Assembly: GCA_964030475.1 (NCBI GenBank)
Contig: CAXIPT010000001.1
Span: 17,218,269-17,282,268 of the forward strand
Direction of reading: 5' to 3'
DNA from: Tethya wilhelma
Lineage: Eukaryota; Porifera; Demospongiae; Tethyida; Tethyidae
DNA length: 64,000 bases
In this document: piece after piece, positions 11,600 through 25,600 of the stretch
Layout: each line of letters starts with the position of its first letter
Position numbering within the stretch: the stretch's first letter is position 1
Position numbers and translations under genes: made by a program
The notes under the pieces: model-generated
Told to the model about the DNA's origin: nothing
The model's input: the letters and a program-made list of their open reading frames with translations, nothing else
The model's database searches: none

Positions 11600-11992
11600 C
11601 ACATCGGTGACACCTGCTACTGCAAACAGTCCCAGTGCTAAGGAGTAGTTCTCACTGAGGACAAGGTAGCCGAGAGCAGGAGAGAGAGCTATACGAGACA
11701 CAGAGAGGAGATTGGGCACCGTCAAGATGTTCTCCTGGACAGGGTGCATGGAAGAAAGCGCATTAACCAGACAGCATTAGGAGTGTGTATCACATGAACC
11801 ATGACCAATTTAATATTGGGGTACGAACTCTATTATAGCTGTTACCTTTTCAAACCTTGCTTTATCAGATGAAGTTACAAGATTTCGTGATAATACAGCT
11901 GTCCATGTTCTAGTGTGTCTTACGAGAGAGACATGAGGGAGAACCAGAGGGAGAAACCTTCCACAATTCCTGCAGACAGTCACAGCAGCCAT
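10006..11992 (-). CDS. CRLS1: Cardiolipin synthase (CDP-alcohol phosphatidyltransferase type)
   Basis: Seven exons in transcription order: 11846-11992, 11600-11734, 11350-11479, 11184-11269, 10941-11009, 10185-10276 and 10006-10105. Phases close to 252 aa. The first exon encodes a basic leader ([14 protein letters not shown]...), apparently mitochondrial. [19 protein letters not shown] opens the catalytic domain; the metal-binding CDP-OH-P signature is [18 protein letters not shown] followed by [11 protein letters not shown]. Downstream helices read [17 protein letters not shown] and [18 protein letters not shown]. The enzyme joins CDP-diacylglycerol and phosphatidylglycerol into cardiolipin at the mitochondrial inner membrane. 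The final acceptor is the AACAG that keeps frame with [17 protein letters not shown]. The intron at 10277-10940 carries a MITE. Confidence 0.93.
10321..10870. mobile_element. MITE-like element with about 95-bp terminal inverted repeats
   Basis: The left end starts GGTAATTCCATGCCAAATCA and the right end is its inverted copy (TGATTTGGCATGGAATTACC). The arms continue through ACTTGAGGTAT...ACCACAAGTTATTAAACCAAA on the left and TTTGGTTTAATAACTTGTGGT on the right. The element is about 550 bp, has no ORF, and lies within an intron of CRLS1. A target-site duplication is not obvious (possibly ATTG on both sides). It is probably non-autonomous. Confidence 0.8.
11568..11599. repeat. (CA)n at the CRLS1 exon 2 donor
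   Basis: On the transcribed strand the exon ends GATGTG and the donor is the first GT of a (GT)n run, so many overlapping GT donors exist next to the used one. Confidence 0.85.
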
Positions 11993-12144
11993 TGTTTCAT
12001 ACCAAATCACATCACCCCAATGAAGGTAATTTTTTAACTGCTCACAACCCACAACCACGTGGTCTGTTTGCTGACTCAGCACAAGTAAGAAATGGGCGGA
12101 GCCTTTCAAAAGCAGCCCACACAGAATCTGAGACAGCTGAGAGG
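11993..12144. promoter_or_regulatory. Bidirectional promoter between CRLS1 and the LRR gene
   Basis: Only 152 bp separate the two divergent start codons. No TATA box is visible. The sequence contains CACGTGG (E-box like) near 12056 and a CCAAT-like CCCAATG near 12013. Shared control is inferred from the head-to-head arrangement. Confidence 0.5.
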
Positions 12145-14165
12145 ATGGCAGAAGAGGACAATACGTGGCTGACACAGTGTAGCAAGTTGACCATAAAAGT
12201 TCTTAAAGGCAGAGGCGGTGAGACTGGACGTGTAGAAGGAGAAGCTGAGACAAACTCATTGATTCCCATAAAATCTAAAATTCAATTTGCCACTGATGTG
12301 AGCTGAGTCATGCTAGTTTGTCATATCATTCATGTGATAATGTTTGTGTCTTTGAATTTCTTCCTGACAGTGTGACGATATTGTGGAGTTTCTTGACGAG
12401 CACTTTTGTGAAGTCGAACTCCCAAACCTGAGAACTTTGAAAGTACTCGATTTGAAGCACTCTAGTGAAAGTAACCAGTCTAAATAATATAAGGAATACA
12501 ATTTTCTTGTTAGTAACATTAATTTTTGCATTACTTATTTTAGCGGCAAGTGTTCTCTGGGGTTGTCTTCACCAACAGACTCTTACCGAGCTGGATTTGT
12601 CAGGATGTGATCTTCATAGTGTCACTGATGAGCTTCAGGTAAACGGAACGTGTACATCATAGCTATACTGTTAGTGTAAGGTGAAAGGGGAGAGCCTGGG
12701 TATAGGAGTTTGTTACTCTTGGCTTTGAATACAGTTTTGGACCATTCCTAACCTGATTCTGTTGAATCTCAATGGAACCAAACTAAAACTGCTACCGGCT
12801 TCCATCGGTCGTCTTCGACAGCTTGAAACACTCTCTCTAAACGGCAACTCACTCACCAACATTCCTCACACCATCACCTTCTGTTGCTCACTCTCTGAAC
12901 TGAACCTAGAGAGCAATCGACTGAGATGTCTGCCTGGTTCCATACTCACAATGTCTTCGCTCAAATGTCTACGAAGATACGGCAATTCACTCATGGAAAC
13001 TGAAAAGTCAAACATAGCCGACTCTTCAAGAGATCTCCACTTCATAAGAGTCACCAAGGAGAAGGGTACCACCAGCAGTGACTCTGAGTCAGGTAGAGTG
13101 ACACCTTTAAAGTTGCTGGCCATACAGAGCATCATGACGAGCAAACTAGACTATTGGAGCAGTGCCACTCTGGCTCCTGCTGTGTGCAGGACACTGGATT
13201 TGGCTCAGACCAACTACACAATATGTGACAACTGCTGGATGGCTAGACCTGTTGAAAGACCAGGTAATGTAGAATAGACCCAAAACAATGTGAATCCCTA
13301 TGTGTGATGGTAACATTATACACTTGATGGACAGCATTGCACCACTTATTTATCATTGTCAGTTTTCAGTAGAAGGCTTCTAAATGGGTCAAGTATAATG
13401 AAGGCTATAATGTGACCTGTGTATTGTTTGATCTTTGAAATGTGATTGTGTGGCTGCATGAGCTCTGTAATGATATTTCCTCCTCATTTAAGATCCCCCC
13501 TCTCCTTATTAAACTGATTGTTATAACAACATTAACAAAACATAAACCTTGTGATTTTCATGACATGCACTGTAAGTCACATTGTGATAATTATTGTGTT
13601 CGTGTGTGACTTGTTTTCAAGGTACTCACAAACACACATCAATAGAGATAACGCTGTGGAATAACAGTGTGTTTGTGTGTGTGTGTCTTTCTTTCACTGT
13701 GAATGTATGTGTACTATGTACAATATAGGTTGGGTGGTGAGATGGCTAGTTGAGTCCTACCTTGGTCTCCAGTATGTTCCCTTTGAGCACAAAGCTTGCA
13801 GTGAACGCTGTGCCAACGTTCTTGCCGACAAGTTTGAAAAGATTCAAAGAAGATTACGCAGAGAAAAGGACAAAGAGTACGACCAGATGGTCCGTCATTA
13901 CACCATGAGTGAAGAGCCAGCGAGGAAGAGGGGAGGAGGCATTGGAAGAAAGAAACGTCAGATAAACATTTCTGAGACGTGGGAACTCGATATTGGTGTA
14001 CAGAAACGACGAGGGAGATCCAACAGGAGGCACAGCCGACGCAGCCTCATGGACCCCAGTTCTATGTTCTACTCCAGAGGCAGCTACGACCTTCGCAGGA
14101 GAGCCTACAGTCACAGTGGTAGTGCTGGCTCACGACGAAGAGATAGAACATGTACACTGTTTTGA
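12145..14165 (+). CDS. Leucine-rich repeat protein with Cys motif, LRRC58-like
   Basis: Five exons: 12145-12297, 12371-12470, 12544-12638, 12735-13263 and 13729-14165, giving 437 aa. At least five LRRs are seen: LRTLKVLDLKHSSES, LTELDLSGCDLHSVTDEL, LILLNLNGTKLKLLPASIG, LETLSLNGNSLTNIPHTI and LSELNLESNRLRCLPGSI. After the LRRs comes PLKLLAIQSIM, then a Cys-rich segment (NYTICDNCWMARP ... FEHKACSERC) that could bind zinc and resembles the post-LRR region of LRRC58-type proteins. The C-terminus is highly basic (KRGGGIGRKKRQ, RRGRSNRRHSRRS) and ends CTLF. No signal peptide or membrane span is seen, so it is probably cytosolic or nuclear. The LRRC58 link is by architecture only. Confidence 0.75.
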
Positions 14166-14790
14166 AAATTTTGTCCTAAAAATAATCATAACATTTTAGT
14201 ACATGTGCAAGCTTGTGTGTTAGTTTTTTACAACTTTTTTATTATTCTTTCAACTACACTGGAACCATAGTTCGTGCTAGTCTGTTGTCAAGAGTACATA
14301 AGCCTCCTTCCACATGCAGGCATGTAAGGGGCTATGCCAGACTAAATTCATGCATATTACACCACATTATGTGAATGCATTGTCATTCTGATCTGAAACA
14401 AACACTATAGCATACACCCCTCTATGTATAGAATTCCATGACTGCATGTGTCAAGAAGGTATGTATATATGGCTATGTATGAAGGTCCACATGTGTACCA
14501 GGCACAACTTAAATTGCTCTCAATAGAACATGGTGTAGTATATAGTGTCAAAACAGATGACAAAGAAGGCAATGTCAAAAGATATGTGTATGCACAATCT
14601 TATAGACACTATACAAACACTCACATATGTACACATAGCATAAGAATTATGGCAAATAAGCACACTGGTGAAAACTCTTGCACACACATGCACGCACACA
14701 TATTGGTGTAGATGTACATACAAAAATAATAAGAGAATCGAGTCGGACTTGAGAAGAGGCTTGTGTGCATGTCTGAATCAATGAGTGCAA
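14166..14790. other. Convergent intergenic region
   Basis: 625 bp lie between the stops of the LRR gene and the PH-domain gene. The region is AT-rich with scattered CA-type simple sequence (14600-14710). The open frame near 14448-14711 is compositionally repetitive and shows no domain. No gene is called. Confidence 0.5.
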
Positions 14791-14872
14791 TCAAGAACTA
14801 GCCTGTTGCCTCAAGTCTTTAATTGTTTGTCTAATACTCTCAATCCAGGCTTGAGTAACTTCTTTAGAATCT

Positions 14873-14946
<74 letters not shown>

Positions 14947-15367
14947 TATTGATACATCAGTTTGTTTCAGTTTTCTTTAAACTTACCTCCTCTGATTTCA
15001 TAAACTCGAGTAGGAACGGTTAACTGGATTAAAAGAAGACAAGAACAAAAGGCAGCTGATCATCATGGATGTTGAGTAGCAGTAATATTTTACTAGTATA
15101 TGAAGCTAGACCAATTTTCTCCTTTCTGCCATTAGCAGTGGCAAAAAGTGGTGTATCTCAGATAGTACAATTAATATGTATGCTTGATGCTTGACTTACT
15201 AGAAAGGAACCATCATCAAGTATTTCGCTAATGTCTCTAACATCCTTTAGTTCTATCACACCAGAGGGTGCATGTTTCTGTAGAAAACCAAATTATACAA
15301 AACACCATAAGATCCTTGTTTCAGCACAGTGTCAATATTATGGAAAAACATGGAAACTATTGTGGTT

Positions 15368-15408
<41 letters not shown>

Positions 15409-15577
15409 TAGATAAGAGTGCAAAACTTACTCCTCCTTTGAAGTAAGATAGTGTCTTTCCGTTGAGAATGAACTGTCTCTGTCTCCACTCTGTGTTGATC
15501 TTGCCTCTCTTGTAGAGCTGACCCTCCTTGACAGTCTGTAGAGACATGACCACTGTCTTTTTCCTGCGACGAAACAT
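14791..15577 (-). CDS. Small PH-domain protein
   Basis: Exons in order: 15431-15577, 15200-15277, 14987-15023 and 14791-14870, giving 113 aa starting at MFRRRKKTVV. The product is almost entirely one pleckstrin-homology domain: VKEGQLYKRGKINTEWRQRQ (strands 1-2), FILNGKTLSYFKGG, GVIELKDVRDISEI, LTVPTRVYEIRG and a final helix TQAWIESIRQTIKDLRQQ with the invariant Trp. The strand 1-2 loop has K/R..K..R..R and could bind phosphoinositides. An upstream in-frame extension exists, and Phe-Arg-Arg-Arg could also be a splice junction, so the N-terminus is uncertain. Two microsatellites flank its introns. Confidence 0.75.
14876..14941. repeat. (GA)n microsatellite
   Basis: An uninterrupted GA run of about 65 bp sits in the last intron of the PH-domain gene. 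On the transcribed strand it is a (TC)n polypyrimidine tract a few bases upstream of the final acceptor. Confidence 0.95.
15369..15405. repeat. (CA)n microsatellite
   Basis: A CA run inside the first intron of the PH-domain gene, close to its donor. Confidence 0.95.
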
Positions 15578-16124
15578 CACCATACCAATGTCATAACATA
15601 CTATCTTGATCACTATGTACTACAGCTACAAACTGACTTGGCTAGGTCACTGAAAGTATAAAATTCTACTATAAATTTAAAGTTGTTTGTCTAGCTGTGC
15701 TGTTTACCACGACACTAATCATTGATGTGTGGACTTGTATGGTAACGTATGTACAGCAGAAGCCTTCAGATTATTTAGTAAACTATGTATGTTTAGAGAT
15801 ATTAGGAATTATTTTTGTACGGGTAATCTTACAAAAAATCTTCCTTCCTGTGGCCTCAGGGACGTTACTCAGAGCACTTTGCACAATGGATAGGCGTCTA
15901 GTATACTCTATTTATCCTTTGTCCTGGCTGTACTCACTCAATGAAGCGACACACAACCTCAAATCGACAGATTTTCCTGCAAATTCTCAGCTCCGAAAGA
16001 GGTATACACCCATTTGCACTTTGATGTAAAGTACATGCTACGCCCACGTAATTATAGGCACGTGAACGTAACGTGACTCCATTGTTGCCTAGCAACTGAA
16101 AGATAAAGCCGCTCAAGATCAAAG
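15578..16124. promoter_or_regulatory. Divergent spacer between the PH-domain gene and AK7
   Basis: 547 bp separate the two starts. Near 16040-16085 the sequence includes CACGTGAACGTAACGTG and CCATTGTTGCCTAGCAACTG. The last contains GTTGCCTAGCAAC, an X-box/RFX-like palindrome, which would suit AK7 as a ciliary gene. The motif is read directly; function is inferred. Confidence 0.5.
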
Positions 16125-19100
16125 ATGGTGAAAGTGTTTGTGAATCACGTTGATTCATTCACTGGAAAAACCCTCAGCAAAGTGAGAAAACGCTCTAATG
16201 CTCTCACTAATAGTGAAATATTCATCTGACATGCCATTCTCACTTGCCTTCTGAACTTATCAGCTAAAATCTGCCTGCAATCACCCCTAGCATGCTAGAA
16301 ACACAAAGAATTTGCTGCCATTATGCTGATTTTTTCGTTGCATGCAGGTTCTGGGCGGTGCTAAAGTGGGTGGGACGGTGCAGGAAGAGAGTGAGGAGGC
16401 AGGGAGTCCACCAGCAGGAGAAGAGGAAAGTGGGCCGGGGGAGTATCAGGTGGTAGGCACCTTGAAAGATCCTGAGGCAACAAAGCCTGAATGGGTAACA
16501 GAAATCGTTACGGTTAGTTTATAGAGCCAGTGTTGCAACCTTGAGCGTGTATGGAGGTTCATTAAATTTGTTGATGGTGTTACAAAAGCCCCTTGATTAA
16601 TAGTTAATTGTTTGCTGGCACAGGTGAACAGCAATGATGAATTGCTGTCTGTTTTGCTGATTTGTGATATAGTCGTCTATCACATTGTTGAGTCAGCGAA
16701 TCAAGTGGACGAAGCCTCGTATGTTGTTCAAGGTATGAATGCAATAGAGTATATTTTCATTGCAGCATTGCACTCATAACAATCGCTATACACACACACA
16801 CACACACTCACACACACACACACACCTCATGCAGCTCTACACGATCAAATCTCTACATTCACTTCTCAAAAGGTGTTCATCTGTGTGTCATCAGTGCTTA
16901 CATGGGCTCGCAGCAAACCTCTTGATCCAGTAGGCCATACACATTAGTTGACACAATACAACAACATTACTAGTATGCATATTGCCATTGTACTGTCACT
17001 AGGAAGAGCCAGATGTCCCCTTCACTGAGGAGGACTACAGACGACGCAGACCTCATCCTAACTTCAAGAATCATGTGGCTGCTGAAAAGCTTGTCATCAA
17101 ACTGGGGAAAACTGTGAGTTGGTTCTGAGATGTTAAGGTTTATCGGTGCATACAATATTACTACTGTGAACTCTGCAGGACAAGTCCAAGTTCATGAGTT
17201 ATGTTGTGGCTGCTGGTCTCAGCTATGGTGCTGGGGAGAACATATTTCATTTCCTCTTTAAAGTTAGTAACCACAGATGTACCTTTAAAAATTAAAAGCT
17301 AGCGTTAAATGCCGTTTAATTGTAACAAAAAATTTTTTTTCCACTCTAACCTGCAGGCTGCTTGGCACGGAGATGAGCCAGCTCTTCCATTGTTTGGTGA
17401 TGGACAAAACGTGGTACCAACGATCCACATTGTGGACTTAGCAAGGTTTGTGCACCATTAGTGGCTGTGTTAAAGCTCCTCTAGCTAGTATTACTGTACG
17501 TATAATTATCCTGTGCACCACAACTGAACAGTAGGAGTACAATTATTATGAGCAAAGCAAATTGTTTTGCACACACAGTATCGTACTGAACCTCCTGGAC
17601 AGCCGTCCCAAGGTGAGGTATGTGTTGGCAGTGGACGACTCTCACAACACTCTAGAGGAGCTGGTGACAGCCATCAGCACCCAACTGGGCACTGGGAGAG
17701 TACAGCCCATTGCTAAAGAGGCCGCACTGCTCAATAAGGAGATCACAGTGAGTTGATGTGGTTATAAATCTACAATTGTGAAAGTGGACTTTCAATTTGC
17801 ATTTTAAAATCAATTTGCAATGTTTACATTTGTCCAATTTGCCAAATTTACCCGCTATAATATGGTAACCTTCTTTGATTTTTTTGTGTATGTGTGTGTG
17901 TTCATAATATAAACTGTCTGGTGATTTGAAATTTACCCACTATATGGTGCCTTCTTTGACTTGTAGCAAAGTGACTATGACCAGTTGTTAGTCAATCTAC
18001 AAATGGAAGCCAACACTGCCAAAGAGACTATGACCATTACATGGGTTGCAGAGGTACAAACTTCATCACAGTGCCTGTTCAGATGTATATATTATGTAAG
18101 TGTGGTATATATACTGCCGTGCCTTTAGACTGGTCTTGTTGAGAACATCGCTGATGTGGTAGCCGACTACAAAAAGACGAGGGGGCTCCTGCCAATTAGA
18201 GCCTGTGTGCTCGGTCCACCAGCTATTGGCAAGACTACTGTCATCTCTCAACTGTGCAAACACTACAAACTGCACCACATCAAGATTGCCGACGTCATCA
18301 GAGAGGCTATCGAAAAACTGGTAAGTCAGTATAATACAAAATTTCTATGTCACCAAAGCTAAACAGACATCTAAGGTTCTTATTTTATGAACTCATATAT
18401 ACTGCACATGAATGAATTTTATGGATGATCTTCAAACTAAAGAAAACAATCCTTAAAAATAGCCAGCTACACACTCCACAGTCTCCTTCCATTATGCATA
18501 TCTACAAGTGAATGAGGCCCTTTAGCTCTGTAGAAAGTTCTTATTCATGCTGTACTCTTATCTATCCTTTGATGTGTTTGTTTGTGCCATGAACACAGGA
18601 GCGGACTGTGGCCCGTGCTGACATTGATGAGAACAGGAAAGATGATGAGGATGATGAAGACGACGACGCAAGAGCTCAGGAGGCGAAGGAGCACCTCGAG
18701 CTGCTCAAGGAGGACAGGGAGGAGAACCAGGGACGCTACTCGGAGCAGTACATACTGGACTTCTACAAGAAGAAACTCAACTCAATGCCCTGTCAGAATC
18801 AAGGATTCGTTCTGGACGGGTTCCCAAAGACATACGATATGGCCAAACAACTCTTTGCTCGTAAGCTCCTTGGTGGCAACTTGACAGAAATCTAAAAAAA
18901 TTCTGTTCTCTGCACGGTAGTAAAGTTGAACTTGTGTGTGAAATTGAACTTGATTGTTTTCTGAGGGTCCTACGTAACTATCCTGTGAGAATGACATTTT
19001 AGATGTTTTTTGTTGTTATTATTGTTGTTTGTTTGTTTGTTGTTGTTTATGCAGCTGAAGATGACGGAGAGGATGAGATGTTGGCTGATGACACTGGGGA

Positions 19101-19231
19101 CCAGCCCCTCTATAATAAGTTGATAATGCCTGAAGTGGTGATCTCTTTGGACGGCACCAATGAGTTCCTCGAGCAGAGGGTGATGCACCTACCTCAGAGC
19201 GTGGTGGAGGGCACACACAACACTGAAGAAG
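16125..19231 (+). CDS. AK7: Adenylate kinase 7, 3' end missing
   Basis: Twelve exons: 16125-16181, 16348-16512, 16624-16732, 16835-16929, 17003-17113, 17179-17262, 17357-17445, 17579-17747, 17967-18053, 18129-18320, 18599-18860 and 19055-19231, encoding 532 aa of about 720 expected. The N-terminal half is the NAD(P)-binding-like region ([52 protein letters not shown]). The adenylate kinase domain has the P-loop [40 protein letters not shown] and [15 protein letters not shown]7 regenerates ADP in motile cilia and flagella. The rest of the kinase lid and the DPY30-like C-terminus are absent; an N lies 166 bp downstream at 19397. A partial inverted copy lies at 32532-33361. Confidence 0.9.
16791..16826. 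repeat. (CA)n microsatellite in an AK7 intron
   Basis: A CA run just upstream of the exon 4 acceptor, interrupted once by TCA. Confidence 0.9.
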
Positions 19232-19396
19232 GTGGGGGCATAGACACACATGTATGTACACTGGAGGAATGAGATGAGAGTCAGATACATCACTTACACA
19301 ATGCTCTGGTCCGTCATAGCTAGAATCAGGGATTTTGACTGTTAGACAGGCCCTCATGCATGTCGGGTCTGACTATGCCAGTCTAGGTATTTCTTC

Positions 19397-19397
19397 N
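19397..19397. other. Single N at a probable contig join
   Basis: The isolated n lies between the truncated 3' ends of AK7 (+) and SRP54 (-), two convergent genes that both lack their final exons. It is not within a simple repeat. A gap of unknown size collapsed to one N is the most economical reading. Confidence 0.8.
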
Positions 19398-19469
19398 ATA
19401 TAACAGTATATATCACAGTATACAGTACGTAGTATATGCAGTATGCAGTAAGCACATGCACACTGTAAA

Positions 19470-19740
19470 AAATGATTGGTTATTTCAACCAACATAGGTA
19501 AAATAACCTTTTTCAATAATAGTACAACTACCCATTAATGGGTAATGTCAGTCATTCTATGTGAAAATAAAAAAAATTAGGTTATAGCTACTAAGTTGGT
19601 TATTATAACCATCATAGGTTGAAATAACACTTACAATAAGCGGTACAACTACCTATCAATGGGTTATTCCAGTCATCCTTGGTGAAAATAACCAAAACTA
19701 GGTTATAACTACTAACTTGCATGGGTATCAATCAAATTCT
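19470..19740. repeat. Diverged tandem repeat of about 130 bp, GGTTAT-rich
   Basis: Two units share the order GGTTAT(T)..AACC, ACAACTACC.AT.AATGGGT, CAGTCAT and GGTGAAAATAA...TAGGTTATA. The first covers about 19480-19600 and the second about 19605-19735. GGTTAT/ATAACC motifs in both orientations make it partly self-complementary. It has no coding potential. Confidence 0.7.
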
Positions 19741-19784
19741 TTTGTGGTTAAATGAATCTCGTTTGGTTAAAACTGCTTTATTGT

Positions 19785-19785
<1 letters not shown>

Positions 19786-19817
<32 letters not shown>

Positions 19818-19823
19818 ACACAC
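19786..19823. repeat. (CA)n microsatellite
   Basis: A CA run just 3' of the last visible SRP54 exon. Confidence 0.9.
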
Positions 19824-19836
19824 ATCACCATTTTTA

Positions 19837-22836
<3,000 letters not shown>

Positions 22837-23936
22837 TTATGACTGTGGAGTTCCTGGTGGCATCACCAACTGTTCAAGACATTGACGACTCTGTTCAGGT
22901 CCTTTTATATCCTGAAGTATTGTATTAATAGCATCTTCTTTCTGCATACAAAGCAAAGATATAGCTGTTCAAAATTTGATGATAATTATCACAATCTTAG
23001 CTTGATATCAAGTGTGCTAAAATGTCACAAAGTTGTGCTCAGTGACTGTATGTACGCTATAGACAGAATATAATCAAAAATCATGCCTATTGCTACTATA
23101 CTGACCTTGTGTAGCTCTTCTCTCAGTAATGATGCTTCTGCTTTGAGTTTGGTGAACGTTTCAACTGATGCCTGAGAATCAGATGTCGACTTAGCTTGCG
23201 AACGACCCTTGAGTACAAGCAGAATCTATAGATAGGAAATAAAGAAAATTCCGGCATAACCATAATATTATTTTAAAGTTAGCCGAATGCCTATTTTGAA
23301 CGCACAATTACAGCTCAAACATAATTATATCTAGGCTCTTCTTGAACTTGTCTGACAACAACGTAGTGACACTAAGTTTTAAAATTTTCTCTTTAAAAAA
23401 TATACTCAGTTTTTACACACATGGGGAGAGTTCTGCTAGCTTCATTTTCATGCAAGCTCCCTCTCTGGGAATGAAATGAAATTAAAGGGAAGGGGTGTGG
23501 AGAGGGTACGTATAGCCATAAGTGTCAATGCTACATTTCCTATAATGTCACTTACCCTTATTGTCAGTGGAACGGCCAATACAAGGAGTGGACAAACACA
23601 CAGCCAGCAATAGAGCAGCCAGTAGATCCCCACATAAGGAGGAGGGAGGGGATACCTGGGAGACATTGGCTGCACGCTGAGCAGAATTATCAGGGCAATG
23701 ATAAAGATCGGATAGGGTAGAGCTGCTATTGTGGCGACGTTTAAAGAGAGTTTGCTCTCTGTTCGAAATCTCTTGATGTTTGTGGAGGATTTTCTGCTAT
23801 TCTGTAGCGAGAATGCCACATTGAAGAGCCACAATATGAGGACGTAGACCAGTCCAACTGTGACAAAGTCTTCTTTCCAGTCTCGATCTGTTTCACAGTT
23901 GGTGAAAACAACCAAGGTGAAGTCGACATTTGAATC
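22837..23936 (-). CDS. C-terminal part of a putative class C (GABA-B-like) GPCR, fragment
   Basis: Three phase-0 exons in order: 23556-23936, 23106-23225 and 22837-22941, ending TAA; 201 aa visible. The first holds an extracellular-type stretch (TNCETDRDWKEDF) and three hydrophobic spans: VTVGLVYVLILWLFNVAF, LNVATIAALPYPIFIIALII and GIYWLLYCWLCVCPLLVLAV, with RFRTESK between the first two. In GABA-B receptors TM5 is likewise followed by a loop ending in N(D/E)SK and TM6-TM7. The tail contains a predicted coiled coil (VETFTKLKAEASLLREELHK), also GABA-B-like. No exons for TM1-4 or the ligand domain are found on this strand up to the satellite at 24118. It could be a pseudogene, a truncated gene or an assembly break. 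The family call is tentative. Confidence 0.45.
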
Positions 23937-24117
23937 CTACATAAGATCATCATAATAACACGTACACTAATAGACAAGACATAGTGTCCGGATTGTTGCA
24001 TTCATGCTACATGGGGAAGCTATCATGAAAGTTACATGGATGCAAATACACATGCATGGCAGAGGGATTTGATGATCTTCTACAGTGTCATATCTCTTGA
24101 CCAAAGGCTATAATCCA

Positions 24118-25260
24118 TTGGTTTCTCATCACGTATGATGGTTTTAGGTTCTTGGTTTCTCATCACTGTATGATGGTATATAGGTTCTCAACACATTATC
24201 TAGAATATCTCAGCATAGGAAGGTCGTATTGAGCTGGGATTGGTACCATTGTGATCAGCACAAAGATATATATCTTTCAAATGATATATTTTGATGCCAG
24301 ATTTAAATTTTGATGAAAATCATCAAAAAAAAATGGATTATAGCCTTTGGTCAAGTGCGATTTTGACAAAAATTACCATTTTCCAATTTTACAAGTAAAC
24401 CATAATTATCATTTAAAAGCTCTCATCACTCTGACCACAGTGGTGCCAGTCCCATTTCAATATAACCTTCCTAGGCTGAGATAGGCCTGGTAATGTGTTG
24501 CTGGGTTCTTGGTTTCTCATCACGTATGATGGTTTTAGGTTCTTGGTTTCTCATCACTGTATGATGGTTTAGGTTTTCAACACATTATCAAGAATATCTC
24601 AGCATAGGAAGGTCGTGTTGAGCTGGGATCGGTACCATTGTGATCAGCGTGAAGAGATCTTTCAAATGAATATTTTGATGCCAGATTTGAATTTCGACGA
24701 AAATCATCAAAAACCATGGATTATAGCCTTTGGTCAAGTGCGATTTTGACAAAAATTAACATTTTCCAATTTTACAAGTAAACCATATCATTTGAAAGCT
24801 CTCATCACTCTGACCACAATGGTGCCAGTCCCATCTCAATACGACCTTCCTAGGCTGAGATAGGCCTGGTAATGTGTTGCTGGGTTCTTGGTTTCTCATC
24901 ACGTATGATGGTTTTAGGTTCTTGGTTTCTCATCACTGTATGTTGGTATAGGTTTTCAACACATTATCAAGAATATCTCAGCCTAGGAAGGTCGTACTGA
25001 GCTGGGATTGGTACCATTGTGATCAGCACAAAGAGTTCTTTCAAATGATATGGTTTATTGCCAGATTTGAATTTTGATGAAAATCATCAAAAACCATGGA
25101 TTATAGCCTTTGGTCAAGTGCGATTTTGACAAAAATTACCATTTTCCAATTTCACAAGTAAACCATATCATTTGAAAGCTCTCATCACTCTGACCACAGT
25201 GGTGCCAGTCCCATTTCAATACGACCTTACTAGGCTGAGATAGGCCGTGTTGGTGGGCTC
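24118..25260. repeat. Tandem array of about 380-bp palindromic units
   Basis: TTGGTTTCTCATCAC recurs at about 24118, 24509, 24888 and 25260 (spacings near 391, 379 and 373). Each unit contains two inverted arms: TATCTCAGC.TAGGAAGGTCG ... CTTTCAAATGATAT, and later ATATCATTTGAAAG ... CGACCTTCCTAGGCTGAGATA. A central conserved stretch TTATAGCCTTTGGTCAAGTG lies between the arms. A partial inverted piece (CTTGACCAAAGGCTATAAT) begins the array at 24096. The units look like a MITE-derived foldback amplified into a satellite. Confidence 0.85.
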
Positions 25261-25269
25261 TTGGTTTCT

Positions 25270-25505
25270 CATCACAGTAATACAGTTCACAGTTCACAGT
25301 ATACAGTAATACAGTTCACAGTTCACTGTCACAGTATACAGTATACAGTATACAGTATACAGTATACAGTAATACAGTATACAGTATACAGTAATACAGT
25401 TCACAGTATACAGTATACAGTATACAGTAAACAGTATACAGTATACAGTATAATTATAGTAATACAGTTCACATGCAGTTCACTGTCACAGTATACAGTA
25501 CTGGT
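25270..25505. repeat. ACAGTAT/ACAGTTC simple-sequence array
   Basis: Dozens of variants of ACAGTATAC, ACAGTAAT and ACAGTTC run for about 235 bp immediately after the palindromic satellite. A smaller related stretch lies at 19403-19455. Confidence 0.9.
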
Positions 25506-25600
25506 TTCTGAGATCTGAAGCTTTTGTGCATCTCTCAGCGCTTAGGCTTCGAAACCGCACCCATCGATTACACCCCATGTAGTGTGCGTTATCTAAAAAT
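25506..25600. repeat. Dispersed repeat copy A
   Basis: CTGAGATCTGAAGCTTTTGTGCATCTCTCAGCGCTTAG...CTTCGAAACCG...GTGTGCGTTATCTA matches a second copy at 31619-31705. CTTCGAAACC resembles a Pol III B box, so a SINE or tRNA-derived origin is possible. Confidence 0.6.

Noticed and set aside
12042..12269. Open frame on the minus strand under the LRR gene
   Set aside because: Shadow of exon 1 of the LRR gene; no splice or domain support.
24118..25260. CRISPR or integron-like tandem array
   Set aside because: Unit length near 380 bp with internal inverted arms fits a palindromic satellite, and there are no cas or integrase genes.
25270..25505. CRISPR-like array in the ACAGTAT region
   Set aside because: Units are short, irregular and without unique spacers; it is simple-sequence DNA in a eukaryotic genome.
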